Source: an uncultured Actinobaculum sp. (GTDB taxonomy: Bacteria; Actinomycetota; Actinomycetes; Actinomycetales; Actinomycetaceae). From it: a stretch of 10,638 nt of DNA. The notes under the pieces were generated by a model. That model saw nothing but the letters and a program-made list of their open reading frames with translations. It was not told the origin of the DNA and ran no database searches. Both the position numbers and the translations under genes were made by a program. Of this stretch, positions 5,511 through 10,638 are shown piece by piece (within the stretch, counting starts at the first letter, position 1; every line of letters starts with the position of its first letter). The stretch covers positions 1 through 10,638 of the forward strand of contig CALIHR010000008.1 of NCBI GenBank assembly GCA_938020505.1, read 5' to 3'.

Positions 5511-5609
5511 TCACTTCTTGTTGCGACGCTGATGCCGAGTTTTCCGAAGCAACTTGCGATGCTTCTTCTTCGACATGCGCTTGCGACGCTTTTTGATGAC
5601 GGAACCCAC
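5511..5609 (-). CDS. Small ribosomal subunit protein bS22 (AURKAIP1/COX24 domain), 32 residues
   Basis: A 32-residue, extremely basic protein. It starts MGSVIKKRRKRMSKKKHRK and ends in QRRNKK, the signature of the actinobacterial AURKAIP1/COX24-domain protein later seen as bS22 in mycobacterial ribosomes. The GTG start (5607-5609) follows an excellent Shine-Dalgarno, GGAGGT, with a 5-nt gap. Length is full for the family. It lies 88 bp downstream of a small HTH gene, the same pairing as Rv0500A/Rv0500B, and is closed by a strong terminator. The gene is easily missed by length cut-offs. Confidence 0.93.
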   Translation of the reverse strand: MGSVIKKRRKRMSKKKHRKLLRKTRHQRRNKK

Positions 5610-5658
5610 AGGTTACCTCCGAAACTAATGGGCTTGTGCCCTCGAAATATTCAGGAAC

Positions 5659-5688
5659 ATACTAGCGCCTTGAGCGCCGTACCGGTAA
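5659..5688 (-). promoter_or_regulatory. Candidate promoter of the bS22 gene
   Basis: On the minus strand TAGTAT (5659-5664) is a good -10, with TTACCG (5683-5688) 18 nt upstream as a moderate -35. The predicted start would give a leader of about 45 nt ending in the strong Shine-Dalgarno. The spacer contains AGCGCC twice at 9-bp period on the plus strand (5664-5669, 5673-5678). This would let bS22 be expressed independently of the HTH gene. Confidence 0.4.
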
Positions 5689-5697
5689 ACGAACCCG

Positions 5698-5910
5698 TCA
5701 CTCGCCCGCCGCGCGGGCGGTCGGTTCGTCCTGCACGCCTAGAAGGGCGTCGATGGCCGACTTAGGAACCCGGTATGAACTGCCGAAGCGAACCGCGGGC
5801 AACTCCCCCGAGTGGACCATGCGGTAGACGGTCATGCGCGAGACTCGGGTGAGTTCGGCAACTTCGGCAACCGTGTAGAACTGCGGCGCTTTGTTCGGCA
5901 ACTGCGTCAT
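5698..5910 (-). CDS. Excisionase-type helix-turn-helix DNA-binding protein (Rv0500A-like)
   Basis: A 70-residue protein built almost entirely of one MerR/excisionase-like winged helix. The segment F-Y-T-V-A-E-V-A-E-L-T-R-V-S-R-M-T-V-Y-R (11-30) is helix-turn-helix, followed by V-H-S-G-E-L-P-A-V-R-F-G-S-S-Y-R-V, the typical beta wing, and a short helix containing I-D-A-L-L. The pattern matches the small actinobacterial regulator next to the bS22 gene (Rv0500A in M. tuberculosis), not a phage excisionase; no integrase or att site is nearby. ATG 5910 was preferred because GGATGGGA lies just upstream. Starts at 5919 and 5952 are also in frame but add only basic residues or have poor ribosome-binding sites. 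Target genes are unknown. Confidence 0.88.
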   Translation of the reverse strand: MTQLPNKAPQFYTVAEVAELTRVSRMTVYRMVHSGELPAVRFGSSYRVPKSAIDALLGVQDEPTARAAGE

Positions 5911-5975
5911 GAATCCCATCCTGCGAATACGTGTGGTGAACCTTCTCCGCACAGGCTAGCGGCGGTCACACCGCA

Positions 5976-6004
5976 AGGGTACATGAACTTTCACATCAGT
6001 CACA
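5976..6004 (-). promoter_or_regulatory. Candidate promoter of the HTH gene
   Basis: On the minus strand TGTGAC (5999-6004) and TACCCT (5976-5981) are separated by exactly 17 nt, an acceptable sigma-70-type pair with the essential TA...T of the -10. The leader would be about 60 nt. TCACA occurs twice on the plus strand at 5991-5995 and 6000-6004 (9-bp period), overlapping the -35. Confidence 0.33.
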
Positions 6005-6020
6005 GCAGCCGGGCGCCATC

Positions 6021-6076
6021 ACCCGGGCGCGTCGCGACATTTCGGCGTTTCGGACGGCGCGATTCTACGCCCGGGT
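6021..6076. promoter_or_regulatory. Nested inverted repeat upstream of ktrB
   Basis: ACCCGGGCG (6021-6029) is the exact reverse complement of CGCCCGGGT (6068-6076). Inside it TCGCG (6032-6036) pairs with CGCGA (6058-6062). The apical part contains TTTCGG twice. It could be part of a structured leader if transcription starts further left, or an upstream operator if the promoter at 6091-6120 is used. Confidence 0.4.
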
Positions 6077-6090
6077 CAGGCCCGCCGACG

Positions 6091-6120
6091 CTGCCAACAG
6101 GGACCAAATGGCGATAGTCT
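6091..6120 (+). promoter_or_regulatory. Candidate promoter of the ktrB-ktrA-radA cluster
   Basis: CTGCCA (6091-6096), an 18-nt spacer and TAGTCT (6115-6120). The -10 keeps TA...T and the -35 matches four of six consensus bases. The start would fall near 6127, within or just after the palindrome TTGGCCAA (6120-6127), leaving a leader of about 77 nt that contains the hairpin at 6134-6166. Confidence 0.3.
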
Positions 6121-6133
6121 TGGCCAATCGACT

Positions 6134-6166
6134 CCTTTTCTCAGAGCCCTCGAGCTCTGAAAAAGG
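6134..6166 (+). promoter_or_regulatory. Hairpin in the presumed ktrB leader
   Basis: CCTTTT (6134-6139) plus TCAGAGC (6141-6147) pair with GCTCTGA (6154-6160) plus AAAAGG (6161-6166): a 13-bp stem with one bulged C and a 6-nt loop. No T run follows, so it does not look like a terminator. It ends 23 nt before the Shine-Dalgarno. It may be an mRNA-stabilising or regulatory structure. Confidence 0.55.
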
Positions 6167-6203
6167 CGAGACGTGAAACAGGCAACAGTAAGGAGCGACC
6201 ATC

Positions 6204-7604
6204 GTGCGTAAGCGAGTGCGGGCTCAGGGCCGTCCGTCCGCGGCGCCCGGGCTTTCCCTTCGGGCGCGGGAGCGAATGGACCGCATTGCCCGCGATTCGC
6301 CCGCGCGCCTGGCACTTTTCGTCTTCGCGGGGATCGTCCTCGTCGAGACGTCGCTGCTCTCCCTGCCGGCGTCGACCTCGTCGGGCCAACGCGCCCCCTT
6401 CGTCGACGCTTTCTTCACAGCGACGTCGTCGGTGTGCGTGACCGGGCTCGTCACAGTGGACACCGCCACCTACTGGTCGCCGCTGGGGCAGTTCTTCATC
6501 GCCATAGGGATGATGATCGGCGGGCTGGGCATCATGATGATGGCCTCGATCCTGGGAATCGTGGTGTCGCGGCGCATCGGCCTGACGCAGCGCTTCCTGG
6601 CGGCCTCAGAGACGAAGTCGCGCCTGGGCGAGGTCGGCCTGCTCGTGCGGGCCGTCGTCGTCGTCGCCCTCAGCGCGCAGGCGATCCTCTTCCTCACCCT
6701 CACGCCGTTTTTCATCCGCGAGGGCGACGCCCTCCTCTCCGCGCTGTGGCACGCGGCCTTCATGTCCATCTCGATCTTCAACAACGGCGGCTTCGTCATC
6801 ATGCGCGACGGCCTGGGGCCGTATGCGGGCGATTGGACGCTGACCCTGCCCATTGTCTTCGGCACCGTCGTCGGCGCGATCGGCTTTCCCGTGGTGCTCG
6901 ACATGTGGAGGCGTCGACGCCATGTGAAGAAGTGGTCGCTTACGACGAAACTCACACTCGTCACCTACGCGGTTCTCTTGCTCTTCGGCGCCCTGCTCTT
7001 CTTCCTCTTCGAATGGGACAACCCCAAAACACTGGCGAACCTTTCCGCAGGCGACCAGATCCAGGCGACGTTCCTGCATTCGACCGTCGCGCGATCGTCG
7101 GGCCTGGCGACTCTCGACGTAAGCTCGATGACGCAATCGACGTGGCTCCTCCTCGACGGGCTCATGTTCATCGGCGGAGGGTCGACGTCGGCTGCCGGGG
7201 GGATCAAAGTGACCACGTTGGCCGTGCTGTTCCTGGCGATCGTCGCCGAAGCGCGGGGAGACCGCGACACCCAGGCGTTCGGGCGGCGTCTGCCCTCGGA
7301 GGTGCTGCGCCTGGCCATCGCGGCCACTTTCCTGGCTTCGATCATCGTCGCCGCGGGCACGACGGCGCTCATGGAGGTCTCCGGCCTCCCGCTCGCCGAC
7401 GCCCTTTTCGAGGCTATCTCGGCCTTCGCAACATGCGGCCTGTCGACGGGCGTGACGCCCGGGCTGCCGACGGCGGGCAAGTACATCATCGCCGTCCTCA
7501 TGTTTGCCGGGCGCACGGGCACAATGACGCTCGCGGCCGCGCTTGCCCTGCGCACCCGCCGCCGCGTCATCCACTACCCTGAAGAGTGGCCTACGATCGG
7601 ATGA
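6204..7604 (+). CDS. ktrB: KtrB/TrkH-type potassium channel subunit
   Basis: A 466-residue integral membrane protein of the superfamily of K+ transporters, with four M1-P-M2 repeats. Filter segments are visible: S-S-V-C-V-T-G-L (75-82, G81), F-N-N-G-G-F (192-197), R-S-S-G-L (297-301, G300) and A-T-C-G-L-S-T-G (409-416, G412). The intramembrane gating loop is the G-G-G-S-T-S-A-A-G-G-I-K-V-T-T stretch at 324-338, close to the KtrB form. A basic cytoplasmic N-terminus of about 33 residues precedes the first membrane helix. The protein forms the K+ path and depends on the RCK partner encoded 13 bp downstream. GTG 6204 is supported by AAGGAG with an 8-nt gap. The length and the single-RCK partner favour the Na+-coupled Ktr system over proteobacterial TrkH. 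Confidence 0.93.
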   Translation: MRKRVRAQGRPSAAPGLSLRARERMDRIARDSPARLALFVFAGIVLVETSLLSLPASTSSGQRAPFVDAFFTATSSVCVTGLVTVDTATYWSPLGQFFIAIGMMIGGLGIMMMASILGIVVSRRIGLTQRFLAASETKSRLGEVGLLVRAVVVVALSAQAILFLTLTPFFIREGDALLSALWHAAFMSISIFNNGGFVIMRDGLGPYAGDWTLTLPIVFGTVVGAIGFPVVLDMWRRRRHVKKWSLTTKLTLVTYAVLLLFGALLFFLFEWDNPKTLANLSAGDQIQATFLHSTVARSSGLATLDVSSMTQSTWLLLDGLMFIGGGSTSAAGGIKVTTLAVLFLAIVAEARGDRDTQAFGRRLPSEVLRLAIAATFLASIIVAAGTTALMEVSGLPLADALFEAISAFATCGLSTGVTPGLPTAGKYIIAVLMFAGRTGTMTLAAALALRTRRRVIHYPEEWPTIG

Positions 7605-7617
7605 CGGAGGAGCACGG

Positions 7618-8280
7618 ATGAAGAAGAAACAGATCGACGACGACGCCGTCTTGGTGGTGGGCCTGGGCCGCTTCGGCACGGCGATCGCCTCGACCCTCGA
7701 CGGCCTGGGCCGCGACGTCCTCGCCATTGAGCGCGACCCCGTCCTGGTTCAGCAGTGGTCGCACAGGTTCAGGATCATCGAGGGCGACGCGACCAGCGCC
7801 GACGCCCTGGAACAGGCGGGCGCGCGCGAGTTCGGGGTGGCCGTCGTCGGCATCGGCAGCTCGCTCGAAGCCTCGGTTTTGGCGACGGCCAACTTGGCCG
7901 ACCTCGGGATGAAGCAGATCTGGGCGAAGGCGACGTCGCGCTCGCACGGCCGCATCCTTCGCCGCATCGGCGCTCACCACGTTGTCTATCCCGAGTACGA
8001 CGCCGGCGCGCGGGTCGCGCACATGGTCAGCGGCAAGATGCTCGACTACATCGAGATGGAAGACGGCTTCTCGATCATCAAGATGCGCCCGCCGCGAGAC
8101 ATCCAAGGGTTCACGATGGCCGAATCAAAGGTGCGCGAGAGGTTCGGCGTGACCATCATCGGCGTGAAGGCGCCAGGCCAGCCCTTCGAGTACGCGACCG
8201 AGGAGACGAAGATCGGCCCCGAGGACGTCATCATCGTCTCCGGCGACTCCGCCCTCCTCGAAGAGTTCGCCAACCGCTGA
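7618..8280 (+). CDS. ktrA: KtrA/TrkA-type RCK regulatory subunit
   Basis: A 220-residue cytoplasmic protein with one RCK unit. A Rossmann domain (about 9-130) has the nucleotide-binding motif G15-L-G-R-F-G20, an acidic residue at the end of the second strand (E38), and the conserved E-G-D-A-T (55-59). A TrkA-C domain occupies about 135-220. In Ktr systems an octameric ring of this protein binds ATP/ADP and opens or closes KtrB; the C-terminal domain is a c-di-AMP site in some Gram-positives. ATG 7618 follows GGAGGAG by 5 nt and starts 13 bp after the ktrB stop, so the two are probably cotranscribed. An earlier in-frame ATG inside ktrB lacks this ribosome-binding site. Confidence 0.94.
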   Translation: MKKKQIDDDAVLVVGLGRFGTAIASTLDGLGRDVLAIERDPVLVQQWSHRFRIIEGDATSADALEQAGAREFGVAVVGIGSSLEASVLATANLADLGMKQIWAKATSRSHGRILRRIGAHHVVYPEYDAGARVAHMVSGKMLDYIEMEDGFSIIKMRPPRDIQGFTMAESKVRERFGVTIIGVKAPGQPFEYATEETKIGPEDVIIVSGDSALLEEFANR

Positions 8281-8296
8281 AAGGACGGCGCAGTCC

Positions 8297-9673
8297 ATGG
8301 CAGCCAAAGCGGCGTCGCGCACGTTCACGTGCTCCGAATGCGGATGGGCCGCCTCGAAATGGGTGGGGCGCTGTCCGCAGTGTCAGGCGTGGGGAAGCTT
8401 GGAGGAAGGCGGGTCGCCGCGCACGCGCGCAGCCGCCCTCGCTCCGGCGAGCCCCGCGACGCCCATCACCGAGGTGCCCACAACGGCCTCGGTCAAGCAG
8501 CCGACGGGGGTGGACGAATTCGACCGCGTCCTGGGCGGCGGCCTCGTCCCCGGGGCGGTCGTCCTGCTCGCGGGAGAGCCGGGTGTGGGCAAATCCACTT
8601 TGCTTCTCGACGTCGCCGCGCGCGCCGCCGAGGCGGCGGCCCAGTCCGGCCGCGCCCCGGTGCTCTACGTCTCCGGCGAAGAGTCGGCCTCCCAGGTCAG
8701 GCTCCGCGCCGAGCGCATCGGCGCGCTCCACGATCGCCTCCACCTGGCCGCGGAATCGGACCTCGCAACGATTCTGGGCCACGTGGACTCCGTGCGGCCC
8801 AGCCTGCTCGTGGTCGATTCCGTGCAGACTGCGGCCGATTCCCAGATCGAGGGGGCGGCCGGCGGCGTCGCCCAGGTTCGCGGCGTCACGAGCGCGCTCG
8901 TCGCCGACGCCAAAACCCGATCGATGCCGGTGCTGCTCGTCGGGCACGTGACGAAGGAAGGTTCGATCGCCGGCCCCAGGGCGCTCGAGCATCTCGTCGA
9001 CGTCGTCTGCCAGTTCGAGGGCGACCGCCACTCGCCCCTGCGCATGGTCCGCGCCGTCAAGAACCGCTACGGCCCCACCGAAGAGGTCGGCTGTTTCGAG
9101 CTGAATGAGGCGGGCATTCGGGGCCTGGCCGACCCTTCGGGGCTCTTCCTGTCCTCGCGCCGCGAGAGCGTGCCCGGCACATGCGTGACGATGGCCCTGG
9201 AGGGGCGGCGGCCGATGCCGGTCGAGGTGCAGGCCCTTATCGTTCCAAGCTCCGGGCCTCCAAGGCGGACGACGTCGGGTTTGGAGTCTTCTCGCGCGGC
9301 TATGGCGATCGCCGTTTTGCAATCGCGCCTCGGCCTCGACCTCGACCGCTGCGACGTCTTTCTCTCCACCGTCGGCGGTGCCCGCTCGTCCGAGCCAGCG
9401 ACGGACGCCGCAATGGCTCTGGCGCTTGCAAGCGCGCGGCTGGGCAGACCGCTGACCGCCGGAACCGCGGCGATCGGCGAGGTCTCGCTCACCGGCGAGC
9501 TGCGGCCGGTCACGGGGCTTCAGCAGCGCCTGGCCGAGGCTCGCAGGCTGGGATTCGGCGCGGCGATCGTCCCTCGCGGAACGCGCGAAGCGAACGTCAA
9601 GGCCCCCGACGGCTTGGCGCTGCTCGAATGCGACGACATCCTTGAGGCCGCTGCCCGCGAAGGCCTCGCCTGA
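8297..9673 (+). CDS. radA: DNA repair/recombination ATPase RadA
   Basis: A 458-residue, full-length RadA (Sms). An N-terminal C4 zinc finger is formed by C12, C15, C26 and C29. Walker A is G93-E-P-G-V-G-K-S100. Walker B ends at D174 in L-V-V-D-S. The RadA-specific KNRFG motif appears as K255-N-R-Y-G259. The C-terminal Lon-protease-like domain begins near 280 and is expected to lack protease activity. RadA processes branched recombination intermediates by driving branch migration on single-stranded DNA. It starts 16 bp after ktrA, suggesting one transcript, although its Shine-Dalgarno (AAGGA, about 12 nt from ATG) is weak and distant. The disA gene, which often follows radA in Actinobacteria, is not here; the next gene is convergent. 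Confidence 0.97.
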   Translation: MAAKAASRTFTCSECGWAASKWVGRCPQCQAWGSLEEGGSPRTRAAALAPASPATPITEVPTTASVKQPTGVDEFDRVLGGGLVPGAVVLLAGEPGVGKSTLLLDVAARAAEAAAQSGRAPVLYVSGEESASQVRLRAERIGALHDRLHLAAESDLATILGHVDSVRPSLLVVDSVQTAADSQIEGAAGGVAQVRGVTSALVADAKTRSMPVLLVGHVTKEGSIAGPRALEHLVDVVCQFEGDRHSPLRMVRAVKNRYGPTEEVGCFELNEAGIRGLADPSGLFLSSRRESVPGTCVTMALEGRRPMPVEVQALIVPSSGPPRRTTSGLESSRAAMAIAVLQSRLGLDLDRCDVFLSTVGGARSSEPATDAAMALALASARLGRPLTAGTAAIGEVSLTGELRPVTGLQQRLAEARRLGFGAAIVPRGTREANVKAPDGLALLECDDILEAAAREGLA

Positions 9674-9677
9674 GGCC
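9662..9677 (+). terminator. Candidate hairpin at the radA stop codon
   Basis: GGCCTC (9662-9667) and GAGGCC (9672-9677) form a 6-bp stem over a 4-nt loop that includes the first base of the TGA stop; a second GAGGCC at 9681-9686 could pair instead. There is no T run. It may contribute to 3'-end formation in the 95-bp convergent gap, but the evidence is slight. Confidence 0.25.
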
Positions 9678-9746
9678 GGTGAGGCCGGGATTCCCATCGC
9701 GAACGTCGCAGGGCCTCGGAGCCTCCGGGATTCCTGCCCTCGCCGG

Positions 9747-9762
9747 GGCGTCAGACGACGCC
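9747..9762 (-). terminator. Candidate hairpin after the right-edge membrane protein gene
   Basis: GGCGTC (9747-9752) and GACGCC (9757-9762) form a 6-bp stem with a 4-nt loop, 6 bp past the stop codon of the minus-strand gene. No T run follows on the minus strand. Position favours a terminator; the structure is modest. Confidence 0.25.
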
Positions 9763-9768
9763 GAAGCC

Positions 9769-10638
9769 CTACTGCCCGGGCCCGGACGCACTCTGCCCGC
9801 CGCCCGGCGCCTGCCCCGAGCCCCCGGAGCCCTGCTGGCCGGGCTGGCTCGGATTCTGCCCTGCATTCCCCGGATTCTGGCCGCCCGGGTTCCCGTTCGG
9901 CGACTGGCCGTCGCCTGAGTTTTGCCCCGGCTGGCTCGGATTCCGCTGGCCGGGCTGGCTCGAGTTCGGCCCCGGCTGGCTCGCGCTCGGCGCAGGCGCA
10001 GTCTGCTCCAGCGCAAAGCTTGCCTGCGCCTTGGCGGCTGCGTTGTCATTCAACTTCAGCTCAGCCTTGTACGTTCCCGGCTTGGCGCCTTTGGCGGTGT
10101 TTCCGCAGCCCGACGCGGACGTTCCTCCATTCCACGTGAGCGAGACGGTTGCGGTGTAGCCGCGGTCAAGCAGCAGTCGCTTGCTCTCCGCGCCGCCGTG
10201 GCACGCGGCGATCGAGGCGACCTGGGCCGACCCGCTCGTGATGTTGACGTCGAGATTGGACCATCCGACGTCGATGTAACACGGATGGGACTTGGAGGCG
10301 TTGCGAAGCGTCGCCTGAAAAGCCACCGGCCGCCCGGCGGAGCCGCCTTTCGTCGTCAGCGTCGTCTGCACCAGCTCGGACGTGCACTTCACCGGTTTGT
10401 AGTCGTTGGTCGGAACCTTCGTGGCAGTCTCGTCCTGCTCGCTGATTCTGGCAAGGACGAATCTCATGCCGACGACCACCACGACGACGAGGACGGCGAC
10501 GAGCGCTCCGAATCCGAGGCGACGATTGACCCTGGCTCTGCGCTCCCTCTCGGCGGCCGCCCGGGAGCGGGCCCGGGCGGCCGCACTGGGTCTGCTCCGC
10601 GGCTGCTGCCGCCTGGCGGGCGCGCCCCGCGCCCCCGC
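9769..10638 (-). CDS. Membrane-anchored protein with extracellular four-cysteine domain and Q/P/G/S-rich tail, 5' partial
   Basis: The frame is open to the window edge, so the start lies outside; 289 residues are visible. In order: an Arg/Ala-rich cytoplasmic segment (1-42), one transmembrane helix rich in Val (about 43-63), an extracellular domain (about 85-212) with four cysteines (C85, C120, C146, C168), and a low-complexity tail (about 213-289) with recurrent S-Q-P-G units. The domain has the feel of an immunoglobulin-like fold. Its Y-T-A-T-V-S-L-T-W followed by P-G-T-Y-K-A-E-L recalls the BsuPI-type inhibitor domain, but I cannot assign a family. Being N-terminally anchored, it would display domain and tail towards the wall. 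A GTG at 10482 could start a shorter product but would cut the membrane helix in half, so it is unlikely. It is convergent with radA. Confidence 0.75.
   Translation of the reverse strand, partial: AGARGAPARRQQPRSRPSAAARARSRAAAERERRARVNRRLGFGALVAVLVVVVVVGMRFVLARISEQDETATKVPTNDYKPVKCTSELVQTTLTTKGGSAGRPVAFQATLRNASKSHPCYIDVGWSNLDVNITSGSAQVASIAACHGGAESKRLLLDRGYTATVSLTWNGGTSASGCGNTAKGAKPGTYKAELKLNDNAAAKAQASFALEQTAPAPSASQPGPNSSQPGQRNPSQPGQNSGDGQSPNGNPGGQNPGNAGQNPSQPGQQGSGGSGQAPGGGQSASGPGQ
9772..10002 (-). repeat. Low-complexity repeat region encoding the S-Q-P-G tail
   Basis: GGCTGGCT motifs on the plus strand recur at irregular spacing (for example near 9841, 9931, 9952 and 9976) and encode Ser-Gln-Pro-Gly units on the minus strand, mixed with Asn/Gly/Gln runs. 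The final residues are Gly/Ser/Gln-rich to the stop. This is a typical wall-spanning or flexible tail and a likely site of length variation between strains. Confidence 0.65.

Larger units (their letters stand above)
5911..6203. promoter_or_regulatory. Divergent intergenic region between the HTH gene and ktrB
   Basis: A 293-bp region with no supported gene. It carries candidate promoters in both directions (entries at 5976-6004 and 6091-6120), a nested inverted repeat (6021-6076), a second hairpin (6134-6166), the palindrome TTGGCCAA (6120-6127) and the ktrB Shine-Dalgarno AAGGAG (6190-6195). Confidence 0.6.

Noticed and set aside
5698..5910. Phage excisionase or integrated element
   Set aside because: The excisionase-like HTH is the conserved small regulator paired with bS22; there is no integrase, repeat pair or tRNA target nearby.
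6021..6203. ydaO/c-di-AMP or other known riboswitch before ktrB
   Set aside because: Stems are present, but I could not find conserved ydaO core sequences, so only a generic structured region is reported.
7543..7617. Earlier ATG start for ktrA inside ktrB
   Set aside because: It would add 25 residues before the normal Rossmann start, whereas ATG 7618 has an ideal Shine-Dalgarno and the expected KtrA length.
6606..7727. Minus-strand open frame of 373 codons opposite ktrB
   Set aside because: The translation is Arg/Glu/Asp low-complexity shadow of a clear membrane protein gene.
8231..9697. Minus-strand open frame of 488 codons opposite radA
   Set aside because: RadA on the plus strand has every family motif; the antisense product has no recognisable feature and an Arg/Gly-rich composition.
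9685..9734. Direct repeat CCGGGATTCC at 9685 and 9725
   Set aside because: Ten bases, GC-rich, in a short convergent gap; too little to distinguish from chance.

Overview
The window is high-GC DNA typical of an Actinomycetota chromosome, with GC-rich third codon positions throughout. Two gene arrangements support this. A small excisionase-type helix-turn-helix gene sits next to a 32-residue ribosomal protein bS22 gene, the same pair as Rv0500A/Rv0500B in Mycobacterium tuberculosis. RadA and a KtrAB-type potassium system are also present. An Actinomycetaceae-like host is my guess, not something the sequence proves.

Layout. Positions 1-201 (+) are the last 66 codons of a winged-helix (YcaQ/HTH_42-like) protein. 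It is followed by a possible coding remnant and by the 3' end of a long minus-strand block. That block, in transcription order from right to left, holds: a DNA-binding HTH protein (5910-5698), bS22 (5609-5511), a MarR regulator with an odd Gly/Ser tail (5464-4790), a histidine phosphatase (4714-4040), and two tandem paralogous secreted serine hydrolases of the R61 DD-peptidase type (3694-2243 and 1899-382). Each hydrolase gene has about 340 bp of its own upstream DNA. Those upstream regions are recognisably related, so the duplication copied gene and leader together.

From 6204 the direction flips. A plus-strand cluster encodes KtrB (membrane K+ pore), KtrA (RCK gating subunit) and RadA (recombination ATPase), with gaps of 13 and 16 bp, probably one transcript. 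The 293 bp divergent region before it holds candidate promoters for both directions and two inverted repeats. The window ends in a minus-strand gene, convergent with radA and open at its 5' end. It encodes a single-pass membrane protein with a four-cysteine extracellular domain and a Gln/Pro/Gly/Ser-rich tail.

Most of the window is ordinary core genome. The points most worth a second look are: the tandem hydrolases, whose differences cluster around the active site; the hairpin kept upstream of both copies, with its loop apparently flipped; the terminator-like hairpin 14 bp before the MarR start; the MarR tail; and the structured region before ktrB. I see no CRISPR array, tRNA, rRNA, insertion sequence or phage gene, and no convincing new multi-gene system.
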